Below are positions 44,621 through 56,819 of a stretch of DNA of 64,000 nt, piece by piece. The stretch is from positions 19,841,501 through 19,905,500 of the forward strand of contig JAPQWV010000017.1 of the NCBI GenBank assembly GCA_027422505.1, in the 5' to 3' direction. This stretch comes from Craterostigma plantagineum (taxonomy: Eukaryota > Streptophyta > Magnoliopsida > Lamiales > Linderniaceae). Position 1 is the first letter of the stretch, and the number at the start of each line of letters is the position of its first letter. The notes under the pieces were generated by a model, which searched no databases, had not been told where the DNA came from, and was given only the letters and a program-made list of their open reading frames with translations. The position numbers and the translations under genes were made by a program.

Positions 44621-45092
44621 TCCTGGTAACAATACATTACGAAACGATACCACATTAAGTCGTATTGATACTAGATAATATGTTATGTAGTACTATATTT
44701 ATGGATCGAATAATTTCGTAAATAAAAGTTGTTTTTTCGGTTGTGGAGGAATAAAAATCATGGAAATATATGATTTGATGTACAATCCACGAAGTTCCTA
44801 GATTTTGTTACGTTTTATGCAAATATGATATAATAGTCAAGTAATGTGTTTTGATCATGTGAAATGTATACAAATGCAAATCATAGCCAACTATATTTAC
44901 ATCACATTGATATTTACCATTACGAATTACAACAAATGTATCCTAAACAACATTATACGTCAATCATAGAACAAATCTTACCACAATAAACCTTTAATCG
45001 TAACTCCGAAACAGTTTACCCTAAGATCCGATACTCTAAACCAAAAAACTGGAAACCCTAGCGCGTAAACCGCAATCTGTAACACATAAAGT

Positions 45093-45510
45093 GTTTCTGG
45101 TACCACATTATTACAGTAATATATACTACATAAAAGTTCCCGTCCAAAATAATACACAGATTCAGCTTTCCCGCCCAAAACAGCGTGACTGGTTAAACAG
45201 TACCACTACCTCTCCAAATCGTACCACTTACTCCCCAAATGGTACCAGTTCCTCCCCAAATGGTACCAGATCCTCCCCAAATTGTACCACTTCCTCCCCA
45301 ACGGGTACCACAACCTGCCGAAATGAAGAATATTCCACAACCTTCCAAATGACATATATTCTCGTAAACAGTAATATGTAACACATCTTACATTTCTGGT
45401 ACCACATTATTACATGAATATATACTACATAAAAGTTCCCGCGCAAAATAATACTGAGATTCAGCTTTCCCGCCCAAAACAGCGTGACTTGCTATACCAG
45501 TTTACGCCTC
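45093..45510. repeat. direct duplication flanking the 21-bp array
   Basis: A ~100-bp sequence (GTACCACATTATTACA, then ACTACATAAAAGTTCCCG and TTCCCGCCCAAAACAGCGTG) occurs at about 45101-45191 and 45399-45490, on either side of the 21-bp minisatellite. Confidence 0.75.
45200..45325. repeat. 21-bp minisatellite, six copies
   Basis: Exactly six 21-bp units starting at 45200, 45221, 45242, 45263, 45284 and 45305, close to GTACCACTTCCTCCCCAAAT plus one base. Because 21 is a multiple of three, it produces repetitive open frames on both strands that I do not regard as genes. Confidence 0.9.
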
Positions 45511-47060
45511 TATTATACCACTTTACTCTGTTTTAGTACCACGACTTATAAAACTAATATCAAATGGGAATAAGTAATAGTTATCGTCGCTATACCACTT
45601 TACGCCTCTATTATACCACTTGACGCTATTTTTGTACTACATCTTATAAAATTATTACCAAAATGAGAATAAGTAATATATCGTACCAGTTCGAGTGAGT
45701 AACGCTTCTTATCGTTGCTATACCACTTTACGCTTCTATTATACCATTTTACTTTGTTTTAGTACATCATTATATAAAATTAATATCAAATTAGAATAAT
45801 ATCTCGTACCAGTTTGAGTAACGCTTCTTATCGTAACTATACCACTTTACGTCACTACTGTACCGAACCTTGTGGAAACTATACCACTTATGCCTTTCTG
45901 ATACCACATAACGAACACTCATCTAAACTACTGGCGATTTCACTTTCATTTCGTTAATCTTGATGAACGAACGATTGAGGGACCACTAAGCGCGACGTAA
46001 TTTTCAAGCTATGGGTCTCTCGAATTTATGCATAGTAGCTTTAATTTCGACCAAAACATGCTCGATTTATCTTGTTCTCGATTTAATTTCTAAAAATTAT
46101 TCCTCACAGATCTTAAATCTGACGGCATAAATATCATTGAGATTGTCGAGTACACATCAAATTGATTTTGTGCCCAGTATGCTAAAAAATTTACGACAAA
46201 TCGTTCGTTGAAATAGTTTTTTTCCATTGATACCATTTGCACAACATCTGGAAATCACTTCTTATGGTAGTTATACTACTTTACGCTGTCCTAGTACCGC
46301 ATTATATAAAATCAATACCAAATTAGAATAATATCTCGTACCAGTTCGTTTACGCTTCGTAACGAAACTATACCACTTTATGCCACTATTGTACCGAACA
46401 TTATGGAAATTATACCTCTTACGCCTTTCTGATATCACATAATGAACACTCATTTAAACTGTTTTTTCTGGCGATTTCGCTTTCTAATACCACTTTAAGC
46501 CTCTCTTATACCACTTAACGCTTCTCCTGTACCACATATTAAAAAAATAATACCAAATGAGAGAAAGTAATCTCGTACCAGTTCGAGTAACGATTCTTAT
46601 CGTTACTATACCACGTTACGGCTCTTATATACCACATCATATGAAATTAATACCAAATTAGAATAATATCTCATACCGGTTCGAGTAACGCTTCTTATCG
46701 TAACTATACCACTTTATGCCACTATTTTACCTAAACGTCCGGGAACTGTACCACTTAAGCCTTTCTGATACCACATAACGAACATTTAAACTAATTTTCT
46801 CTTGCGATTTCACTTTCAGTTCGTTCATCTTCGTGGACGAACGATTGACTCAATATTAAGGCACGACGTAATTTTCAAGCTATGGGTCTCTCGAATTTAT
46901 GCATATTAGGTTTAATTTCGAAGAAAAACATGCTCGATTTATCTTATTTGCGTAAATGAATTTCTACAAATTATTCCCCAACGATCTTAGATATGACGAC
47001 GTAAATACCATTGATATCGTCAATTACATATCAAAATTGATTTTCTGCCCAGTATACTCG
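45500..47060. repeat. dispersed TACCACTTTACGC repeats and a ~870-bp duplication
   Basis: Many copies of TATACCACTTTACGC, with CTCGTACCAGTTCGAGTAACG and CTTCTTATCG between them. The block at about 45935-46210 (GAACGAACGATTGAG, then GACGTAATTTTCAAGCTATG and ACATGCTCGATTTATCTT) recurs at about 46805-47090, so a unit of about 870 bp has been duplicated. Confidence 0.8.
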
Positions 47061-47300
47061 AGAATTAGGGCAAATCGATAGTTGTAATAGTTTTTTTTTA
47101 TTGATACCATTTGAATAACATCTGGTAACATAATTATAGCAATTCATACCTCTTTATATAACACATACAAGGGGCATTTTCGTCAAATCATTGTTTATGT
47201 CCTTTACTTTAAATATTATTTACACTTGGTCCTTAAAACTATATATAATCTGAAGGGGGCCTGATCCCAAAAGGAAACTTATGAGGGGCCCTTATTTCTT

Positions 47301-48944
47301 TTATTACGTTGGTTTATGTAAAGCGTGCATAGAACAAGATTATTATGTTTTAAACTATTTCATAGTATTATGTCAAATCAATTTAGGTTCAATAAAAAAA
47401 TTAAATGCATGCATGCTATAATAGGAAAATAAAGTTTCGATTAAGCTGAATATGAATTGAATTTTAACCTCATGGCACTATGACGATATCGTCTTCCTGC
47501 AAATTATTGGGTAAGCTTTTCTAGTTGGACCTAATTATAAGGAAAGGCGAATAAAACATCATTTCTAATAAATATGGGTTAATAATGATGATGCTAATAG
47601 AAAGTGACATTAACCTACTTTAATTAGTGTTTCCATCATGAGTATTAAACAAATCATTCTTTAATGACGTTGCCACAATAGTAACCTTTTTGTCCTAGCG
47701 ATAAAATCCAAAATGCGTAAAAACTATTTTAACGTGAAAGAAATATAGAAGTAACGTTATATGATTTGATGAGTCTCTGTCTTGCTTGTATCATATTTAG
47801 GTATATGTGTATGTATATTTTACTAAACACTATCATAGTGGTTAGGTTATTTATGGGTAGCTATTGGCACCCCTGGGTGAAAAAACCTTTGAACGTGCAA
47901 ATATTATTTATTCATTTCTTAAACATTGCAATCAAGAATGCCTATTAAATTTATTAGCACGTGAATGTGATACCATTAATTTATTAATATTTTAATTTTA
48001 CATAATTTATAGAATCATTTCAATATTCTAAATTTATCAATATTAATTTATACCAGAAATAAGCCTTGACAGAAAAATATCAATATCAATATTGTAACTT
48101 ATTTAAAAAATCATTAATATTTCTGTAAAAGTCATTTCCTAAAATATCCACAACAAATAACATGGAAAATATATAAGTATACATTTAATATGAAGAAAAC
48201 GATCACGATAAATCAATTGCTAACTTATCAAAGTAAAAAATATTTCTAAATAACTAATACTTCTCTCACCTTTCTAAAAAAATTAAAAATATAATAGTAA
48301 ATAGTATGGGAAGTGGAGATTTTTGTTTTTGAGAAGGAAAATAATTTTGCATTCCCACCTGAAATGAGTTTTGTATACCAACCTGCTTACAACACAACTT
48401 GCAAAAGCAAAACAAAAAAATCCTAACTGTAAGAAACAATAGTGCGTATCAGAGTATTGTCAGAAAGGTCACCTCGAACACAAAATTTAACTCGCTCTCA
48501 GCATCTCACCGTATGGTTTTGAGCAACAATCCTACGCTTGATTCTCTTCCAGTATGAATCCGCAAGTTCCTCTCCCTCTAGATGTGATATACAACCGCCG
48601 CAACGCACGCCAATATTGCTCTTGTCTGCACACCGTTGCCTCTCCCAGGAAGTGGAGATTTGTTGAACATTAGTTTTTCTAATTTATACAAGAACGTGTA
48701 TAAAAAGTAATAAAATTCTAATGTGTATTTAAGTTAGTAGTCATTCAAACGTGTAGGTAGAAGTTAGAGCTAGGAACTTGATTGATGTGTTATTCAAGGA
48801 CGTATCAATAGAAAAGTCCTAATTTCTAGTTATGGTCAAAACATAGTTTTAAAGCTGCATTTAATTGTGATATAATTAATAGGGGGTCTAAATAGAATCT
48901 AGGGGTGTCAGTATAGAATTACCCTTTATTTATTGATGTATACC
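47301..48944. other. intergenic, no gene seen
   Basis: AT-rich. Around 48480-48650 the composition is less skewed (CCTCTCCCTCTAGATGTG and neighbours) and could be a gene relic, but I cannot place it. Confidence 0.4.
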
Positions 48945-50880
48945 TTAACATTTTCCGAAACCATTATAACAACCATTAAATGGTGATATCGGATAAAACA
49001 CAGTTTTTTTCGGAAGGAAAGAGGGGCCGAAGCCCAAACTAACTAGAATAATGTTGCGGGGTATGACAGCCCCGGAAATATCCCCAATCAGTAAGGGGTA
49101 AAACCAATAGGAACTTCGGTGCAAATATGAACCTCTAATGGTTCGTGCCTTGCTTGTCGAGCTAACCAGTCTGCACACGAGTTGCCTTCACGTAAGGTGT
49201 GACGAATAGTGACTGACCACCCACGGAGAGGATTTCTTCAATAGTGTCCACCATATTCCGTAGAAGGTTCGAGCATGATGTTTTTCGGGTGAGGATATCA
49301 TGAACGAGAAGAGAGTCTACTTCTGCAATAAGTGTACGACATCCTTTATTCCATGCCATGCGTAGGCCAGTGAGTAGGTGTTAGGATCTTGGACCAGGTG
49401 TTAGAGGGGGGTGAATAACACCGATCACCATTTTTCGCTCATCGGTGTGTTTCTCGTCCGGTTAGAGAGTGAGACCGGTTTCCAATCTTCAATCAAGGCC
49501 AAGTGCGGAATATATTAGGCTTGATTGTGAACTATGTATGGTGGTTTGTGTACGTGGGTGATTTGGTCCGGTTTTGGTGTATAGAGACGGTGGAGGCATT
49601 TTGTCGAACACCTTGGGTGTGGATATTTGGAGTGTGTTTTGACTTGTAGAAAAGAGACATGAGATTTGTTATGGAAGTTCGGAGTTAACTCTCCTACGTC
49701 TCCCCTTCTTCCTCGCAAGGAAGGTTCTACTTCAGTTATACACTCATTGTACAACCTACCCGGCTGCCCTCATCCTTATCTAGTGAATTACCGAGGCAGT
49801 CGTATAATACAATCCACCTACTTCAACAGCTTTTTACAGTCCGTCGGAACTTACGGCACCCCGCAAGTTCAACGTAAACGTTGTAGGCCGCAACCTCACA
49901 ACCACTTTGATATTTTACGTCTCTTAGCTAAGACGGCACCATTCTTTCTCGTCTCGATGCGAAGACTACATACACTTGTTTATAGTCTATGTGCTAAGAC
50001 TCTCACTCATCTAATCTACTTAAGCTCAACTCTTTATTATGTGAGTGAGGTGTGTGGGTTTGAACGTTGTAGCTCTCTCACTTTTGTAACCCACACACTT
50101 GGAATAACTCTCTTGATTTTCTTCTTTGCTCTTTGCTCTTGTTCTTCTCTCTTGGATCTCTTTGAATGTGTATATGGTTTTCTCTAGGATCCTTAGCTTG
50201 TTTCTGCCCGTCACTGTTGTTTTTATAGGTCTTCCCACCTTAATATATCCGTTAGACTCAATAAAGTAGCCGTTGGGAGCCTTTGTTGACTTTGGTCAAT
50301 GCTGTCAGCTTTATCTGTCTGTACCTCTGCTGCAGTAGAAGGCTTGTACACCAGTCAACAGTTGACCAGTCAATCCAGTCATTGATCGGACCAGTCACTG
50401 ACCGAACCAGTCAAGACCGAAACCGACCAATCAGTCTGAAACCGGACCAGTTCAGACCGAAATCGACCAGTCAGTCTGAAACCAGACCAGTCCAGTCCAG
50501 TCTGACCAACCGAAACCGGATTGACCGACAGTTGACCGCGTTGACCAGTATTGACCGGCAGTTGACCGAGCCAGTTTTTCGCCCTGAGCTCATATTTGAT
50601 ATCTGTTTTTCGAACCGAGCTCATCTGTACACTCAATAAATATGTTAGTAATACAATTACTAAGTTTTGTGTTCATCAAACCTAATTGATTAGATATTTA
50701 AATCCAACAGTAGGCCCCATAATTCTGCAGCAACTGAAGAGCAATGGCCATTATTGTGCATGTACCCGTCTGCATCGCGAATTAACCCACCCGCACTAGC
50801 TAACATGGTGTTGCCTCTGACAGATCCATCAGAGTTCAGCGGATAAAACCCAAAGTTAAAACTCAATGTGAAACCTACTT
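48945..50880 (-). pseudogene. LINE RNase H-domain fragment, split by a solo LTR
   Basis: On the minus strand the end of a plant L1-type LINE can be read in two parts. The first (50880 down to 50710) has LNSDGSVRGNTMLASAGGLI and ends in AELWGL. The second (49373 down to 48945) continues TGLRMAWNKGCRTLIAEVDS and ends with a NSCADWLARQAR-type block. The three acidic residues expected of RNase H (in NSDGS, AELWG and EVDS) are all present. The rest of the element (RT, endonuclease) is absent. The inserted solo LTR (49379-50709) separates the halves exactly. Confidence 0.75.
49379..50709 (+). mobile_element. solo LTR or short LTR element inserted in the LINE
   Basis: 1,331 bp with ends TGTTAGGATC and AAATCCAACA and a perfect 5-bp duplication GTAGG (49374-49378 and 50710-50714). 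Removing it restores the LINE RNase H reading. It carries AGAGGGGGGTGAATAACACC near its left end, a motif common in plant Copia LTRs, and a GACC/GGTC-rich array at about 50345-50575. No coding domain is seen, so a solo LTR is the simplest reading. Confidence 0.85.
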
Positions 50881-51066
50881 TCTGTTCTTGCCTCGTTTTT
50901 CTCTTTTTGAGCTATCCTTTTTTTTTCGTTTTATTTAAATGCTTAAAAATACTTTATCAGGACAATGTGAAACCTACTTTCTATTCTTGCCTCCTTTTTT
51001 CTTTTCGAGCTATCGATTTTTTTTTCTTTTATTTTTTTTAATTGCTTAAATACTTTATCAGGACAA
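50867..51066. repeat. 99-bp tandem duplication
   Basis: Two copies of a ~99-bp unit (TGTGAAACCTACTTTCT to TACTTTATCAGGACAA) follow each other, starting at 50867 and 50966, next to the LINE fragment. Confidence 0.85.
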
Positions 51067-52196
51067 AGATTAATCTCCAATAAGCTCTCATGAATCTCGA
51101 TTGTAACTACGTAAAGTGGTTATCGATTTTCCATAGTAATTGCAAAATAGGGTAGCAAGAACAAATTAGATATTAATTTCTATTCTGAGAAAATAAGTTT
51201 GAAATTGTACATGATTGTATTACACGACCGAAATATTCTATATCAGCAGTCAAGTATGATTTCCATCATTCAATCAAAAGGAAGAGCATGATCCAAATTT
51301 CTACGGACATATAACGATGCACTTTTACTATCATTGACCCGAATCGAAGTTAATATAACTAGTGACCCAATTTTATTATTCTCCTTTACTTTTATGCAAT
51401 AATTTCTTTCTGTTTTCTAGTTAGTGCTCGGAAGTGATAGGAAACGAAGGAAATTAAAAATGAATTAGCCATGTTATCAAATTACTTTATTTTGCTCTAA
51501 ATCGAGATTAGTGGTTAGCATGAGGCCGACAAAACCAAATAAGTCGAATCTATATATACACACATATAAATGTATATATGTATCTTTATTACTTTTCTAT
51601 ATCTTTCCTAAATTGTTCCCGGATGATAGGATTATGTTTAGGATCACTGTTGTAACACGTATGTATAAGTATAATTGAAACCGCCTTGATAAACATGTTC
51701 CATCTAAATCCAGAATATTCTTATCAAGAATGAATGGTCCTTTATCTTGTCACTGTTGAAGTTTCGCGTTTATTTTCTTTTTTTTTTCTTACATAGCATC
51801 TTTTGCTCAACCTGCATCATAATATGTAAAAAGAAAAGCTGATAAATTGATGTTTTTTACTTGGGAAAGTTAATTATTTTGGTTGAATAGCATGCGCATT
51901 ATAAAAGAGATGATTGGCTAGATTTTAGGGTTTTCGGGCTAATTTACATAAGATAATTTTTAGGGTTTATTTTAAATAGAGACACACATATATATCTATA
52001 TATTCATTCGTTAATAAAAGCAAACCCACATAGGAAACAGTAAACATTTGAATATGGGTTTTAGTTTATCATACTAGATTTTAGAGTATTTATTAGTATT
52101 TGTCTTTTAGCAAAATACCTTACTCGTTTCGAACTGAATGTAGTCGAAGCATGAAAGTCTCTACCGAAGAAACAGATAAAATCAAAAAGAAAATGT
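51067..52196. other. intergenic, no gene seen
   Basis: AT-rich and without supported features up to the target duplication of the hAT element at 52197. Confidence 0.45.
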
Positions 52197-52204
52197 CTGG
52201 CAAT

Positions 52205-53298
52205 TAGGGGAGCATTTAACCCGTCAGACCGCCCCATCCAATCAACCCAACCCATACCACAAGTTTTGGGTTAACGATTTGAGTGGTTGGTTTGGTTTTA
52301 AGAAATAAAATCACGTATTTTACGATCGGGTTTGGTTTTGTATTTTCAAAACTGCATAAAACTACACCCAACCGCATTTAATAACATAATAAAATTTTAC
52401 TATATTTTATTCAATAGTTTATAAAATAATAGATATAACTCGAAGGTCAAATATATTAATTATATTTTAATTGATACAAGGACATCGACTCATCATATCA
52501 CGTTGCGTAAAGCTAAGTTCAAAATGAGCTTTTATAAAAATAAATATTATATAGTGAAAAAAAATTATATGTCTATCCAATGCAATCATCCTCCTTATTC
52601 GGACTTGGAATCAACAACTATAATACTTGAAGTTTATAGAAGGCGAGTTAAAATTTTGAAATCAAAAAGTTTTTTTAAAGGAAAATTAGATACAAGGACA
52701 GATCCTCATCATAGCGTAAAGATAAATTCTAACTGCTGCTCTATTTTTTTAAAAAAATAAATATTATGTAGTGAAAAAAGTCTATCCAATGCAACCATCC
52801 TCCTTATTCGACTTGAGATCAACCACTATAACACTTGAAGTTTATAGAATGCGAGTTAAAGTTTTAAAATCAAAATTTTTATTTCTTCTAAGGAAAAATT
52901 TTAAATCAATATGAAGCTCTTGTTTTAGTTGCTTTATCAAAAGCCGGCCGTGAATAAGGAATATAGGCTTCTAATCAAGCTTCTTATCAGACTTTTTATT
53001 ATTTGTTACTATTATTTATTACTATGATAATAACATTTCTGTATATAAACTTTTATATTTATAAATAGGTTTATGATATATCTTTTTGCTCTATCTATAC
53101 TATTACACTTAGTTTTTTTGTTATGATAAAAAATATATTAAAACCTCAAAAACAACCACAACCCAACCGCACCCAAGCAGACCACAATCTATCGGGTTAA
53201 GTGTGATCGGTTTGGGGTATATTTTAAAAAACCGCACTACATCGGGTCGGGTTAAATTTTCAATAAAACCGCCCTAACCGCACCCGCGCTCACCCCTA
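52205..53298. mobile_element. non-autonomous hAT element
   Basis: 1,094 bp with a perfect 8-bp duplication CTGGCAAT (52197-52204 and 53299-53306). The ends are inverted: TAGGGGAGC on the left, GCTCACCCCTA on the right, with ACCGC/GCGGT-rich subterminal sequence. No transposase is visible; the frame 52503-52760 is AT-rich noise. An 8-bp duplication with TAGGGGTGAGC ends fits the hAT superfamily. Confidence 0.85.
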
Positions 53299-53493
53299 CT
53301 GGCAATAACTCGCATATTCGTACTGTAATTGATCACTTCAACAGTTGGTCGGGTATAATTAATCAAACAAGCGTAAGGTCATTTTCAAATTTGTTTAACT
53401 TAGGCGAAATCAGAGATTTACATAATATATATTAGTATATGATTATGCCGAGAAATAACAAAAATATGCATATCAAAAAGGTTATATTTTGAT

Positions 53494-53797
53494 GGGGCAA
53501 TTTCACTTAAATCCCCCATTAGTATAAATTTCTATCACTTAACTTCCTAGGTAGGAACATTTATCAGTTAAGGAGCATATGAAAAACTTACATTTCACTT
53601 GAGGACCAATTCGTCTAAAAAGACAATTTTATCAATACATGATTTTCATTTTATTTTCCTTTTTTAATCATATTACAAGTTAAAAACAAAAAAATAATAA
53701 AAAGAATAAAAAAAACAGAAACGAACGAACAGAGAGTGAGGGGAGAAGAAGAAGAAGAAGAAGAAGAGGAGGAGGAGGAGGAGGAGGAGGAGGAGGA

Positions 53798-53828
<31 letters not shown>

Positions 53829-56387
53829 GAGGAGGAGGAGGAGGGGGGAAGAAGAAGAAGAAGAAGAAGAAGAAGAAGAAGAAGAAGAAGAAGAAGAAGA
53901 AGAAGAAGAAGAAGAAGAAGAAGGAGGACTCGATTCAACCACCAACACGTGAGTTTCTAAATATTGCGGCATATTCCAAGTAAGAAGGGGGAAAGCTGAA
54001 AATTTAAAAGAAAAAAGAAAAGAAGAATGGAGAAAATATGTGGATTTTCAAGATCCAGTCCTGCACAAGTTTTTTCGATTAAGGTCCGTACAACGTGGGT
54101 CTTTTCAATATATTATGGTTGTCGAAATATAGAATCAAAATAGTCTTAATTTATTTGTGGGTTTGTTCGAGATAGGTCATGCTCGTGGGTTTGCTTGAAA
54201 TCGTGTGTTGTGCTCCGTCCGGAATCTCTAGCGTTGTCTCTAGGTATGTACTTACCCTCTGTATGAGAAACCTGAAGGTATCACTACAAATGAGTTTTTT
54301 GAATGTCATGCAGGTTATTAGTTAAAGATGTTTTTGAAATTGTGGTTATGTACTTTAAGCACATTAAATTTCAGGAATGTTTGGAAGCATAAACCCAGAA
54401 TTTTCAAGAATGTCAGGGCAGTGAGGTAGTTGAGCAATGCAAACACACCTGTTTGGATAATTTATACCTTATAAGTGTGATTATAGTACCATATTACTTT
54501 ATATAGTGTACATTTTAATGTACAGTTATTGTTGTCAATATTTTTTGCGATATTATCAATATAAGTCCCGTTGCTCGTTCATTTCTTTTGTTATTTGTTG
54601 CATATAGATTATGGCATATTTTTGGACCCACAAGTTGATTTGTTTATGGATATTTTGATTATGACGATATTTTTTCTTTAACATGTCTAGTAAAATAATG
54701 CTTGTTATGAATGTTAATTTTGATACGATAACATTTTAAAAATGTACGGTAACTATGTGTACAAGGTATAACATATACCCACTAAATCATACGCTAAAGC
54801 ATTAAACTGATACATTATATCAACAGCCTTAAACTTAAATAATAATTGTCAGCTCAACTTTCATATATGGTAGAAATCTGACAAATGACTGTATCTGACA
54901 TGTTAGGAAATAAACCTGAAACTAATTCTCATGTCACACTATCTATTATGTCAACTCGTTTCTTTCTTGATACGGTAATGTGCATTTCTCTGGTACCACA
55001 TATGTTCAAATAAAGATATTGTCAAAGACTGTAGATAGTACATTATACACAATACTTTTTACATTTTATTTGCATAAGCGCTTTTATGGCAATTCGAAGT
55101 GATTTTTTAAAACCATATTTCTGTAAGTATATATGTGATATATTTTACTTATATCATATTTGACGGATAATCTCTACACTCATGAATTTATATTACAAAC
55201 CCCAAGTTTCACTTGAATATGATGAACTATGTTAGAATAACTTACTATAACATAGTCTAGATGATTGTTCAAATATAGTTGTCATTTTTTGTTTAATATT
55301 CTAATTATTTATTATTTTTAGGGGTTCACATTATTAGTTGAAGATCTGAACTCGTAATTTAGACATTATGTGGATCGCTAAAAAATTGTACGATATCAAT
55401 ACTTAACGTGGTACAATATGTCTGTACATAAGATACAATCTCAAGATGTTTAAGGTACGGTTTACACGCTTAATTTGATACAACTTATTAAGGTAAGCAT
55501 TGTTACCCGCATTTTTACATTAGTTTCGATGCAAAACTGCTTTAATATCCTAAGTTCGTTTAAAGTTTTCATTTCATATCATATTTAATGGATTAACCCT
55601 CAAAGTCATGGATTTCTAGTTTAAATCCAAACTTCACTAGTAAAATGTCATTACAAGGATCATTCTCTTATTACGAAAACTTGGGCTTTAAATACAAAAT
55701 GATGTATGCAAGTGTTAAAACATCAAATTTGATACCATGTGAAACATTTCAGTTGTATACCAACAGAAATATGATTTTCGAAAAAAAAAAATGAATTGTA
55801 CGAAAAACGCTTACCCTAATAAACTGTACAATTATAGTGTAATGTATCATTGAAAAGTATGTGATTCTACTTATGGTAGAGATTTAGTGTACCATGGTTT
55901 AATACATTTCATTTGCTAACATGTGGAAAATATTATACATGTCAGATAAAAATAGTTAAGCACCTGAGTGGAAAAGATACTACAAGCAACGTACATATGG
56001 TACTACACTAGTTCACGGAGTGGTACCACGAACATCCATACGCGTACTACAAACATACGTATATTGGTACTGCAAGTTTGGGTAATGAAAGAAAAGGGTG
56101 TCGAAATTAGTAGAGGGGCAAAATCATCCATGGGCTCACGGAATGGTACCGCGAACATCTATACATTGGTACTACAAACATATGTATATTGGTACAACAA
56201 TTTTCCGTGGGTTGACAGGTTTTTTGGTAATATTGTTGTCTTATAAGGCTAAAATTGTCCAATATGTTGGTATTAGGTAGTTATGTGATATAAAAGTTAG
56301 AAATGTGGAGTTTGATGATATATAATAGGAATAAGAGAGTTAGTTGATGGATAGTTTGGTGAAGGGGGATTTTAGTTGTAGTTTTGC
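53494..56387. mobile_element. MULE-like TIR element with GGTACC repeats
   Basis: The ends are imperfect inverted repeats: GGGGCAATTTCACTTAAATC plus CCCC on the left, and on the right (minus strand) AGCAAAACTACAACTAAAAT plus CCCCC, continuing similar for about 50 bp. A weak 9-bp match of the flanks (TATTTTGAT / TATGTTTAA, 6 of 9) may be an old duplication. The interior is non-coding: a purine microsatellite (53743-53928), many GGTACCA/GGTACTAC words, and two copies of a ~60-bp block 123 bp apart (56014 and 56137). There is no transposase. Confidence 0.55.
53743..53928. repeat. AAG/GGA trinucleotide microsatellite
   Basis: About 185 bp of (GAA)n, then (GGA)n with short G runs, then (GAA)n. The long Leu/Ser, Glu or Arg frames on both strands are products of this repeat. 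Confidence 0.95.
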
Positions 56388-56764
56388 TTATGTTTAACGT
56401 TACATGAAGAATCATCTCACCCAAGTTGGAAAGAAAATATATTCTTAATCTCACCCAAGTTGGATAGAAAATATATTCTTATCGACCTAACAATTGAAAC
56501 AAGAGAGAAACTGAAGCAATCCCTTACCTACAAATTCATTCAAGAATAATCATAGTACCAGGTGAGGGGGGATTTTAGTTGTAGTTTTCCCTATGTTTAA
56601 CATTAGATGAAGAATCATCTCACCCAAGTTGGATAGAAAATATATTCTTAATCTCACCCAAGTTGGATAGAAAATATATTCTTATTCGACCTAACAATTG
56701 AAACAAGAGAGAAACTGAAGCAATCCCTTACCTACAAATTCATTCAAGAATAATCATAGTACCA
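56359..56764. repeat. ~204-bp tandem duplication with an inner 35-bp duplication
   Basis: Two copies (starting about 56359 and 56562) run from GGGGGATTTTAGTTGTAG to AAGAATAATCATAGTACCA. Inside each, TCTCACCCAAGTTGGA plus AGAAAATATATTCTTA occurs twice. The left edge includes the terminal repeat of the element at 53494-56387, so the end of that element has been duplicated with its flank. Confidence 0.85.
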
Positions 56765-56819
56765 TTAGAATAAGATGCTTTATGGGACTTGCTTGGAATT
56801 GATAGAATATTATGTTTAA

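Larger units (their letters stand above)
42707..47291. mobile_element. non-autonomous Mutator-like element filled with GTACCAC repeats
   Basis: A 4,585-bp element with a perfect 9-bp duplication TTATTTCTT at 42698-42706 and 47292-47300. The ends are imperfect inverted repeats of roughly 100 bp: both start GGGC, share ATCAGGCCCCCTT, and then AAGGACC.AAGT (left at about 42784, right at about 47230 on the minus strand). The 9-bp duplication and long inverted ends are the hallmark of Mutator-like elements. No transposase or captured gene is visible. The inside consists almost entirely of tandem and dispersed repeats containing GGTACCA or TACCAC (43310-44620, 45093-45510, 45200-45325, 45500-47060). 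It lies about 325 bp upstream of the bZIP TATA box. Confidence 0.85.

Noticed and set aside
45091..45446. Repetitive frames with GTIWGGS-type units and their + strand counterpart
   Set aside because: They are the products of a 21-bp minisatellite whose length is divisible by three. They have no start context or conserved domain.
43310..46800. Regular repeats considered as a CRISPR array
   Set aside because: This is plant nuclear DNA, the units are long, diverged and without uniform spacers, and they lie within a MULE-like element.
53651..53972. Long poly-Leu/Ser, poly-Glu and poly-Arg open frames
   Set aside because: All are translations of the GAA/GGA microsatellite in different frames.
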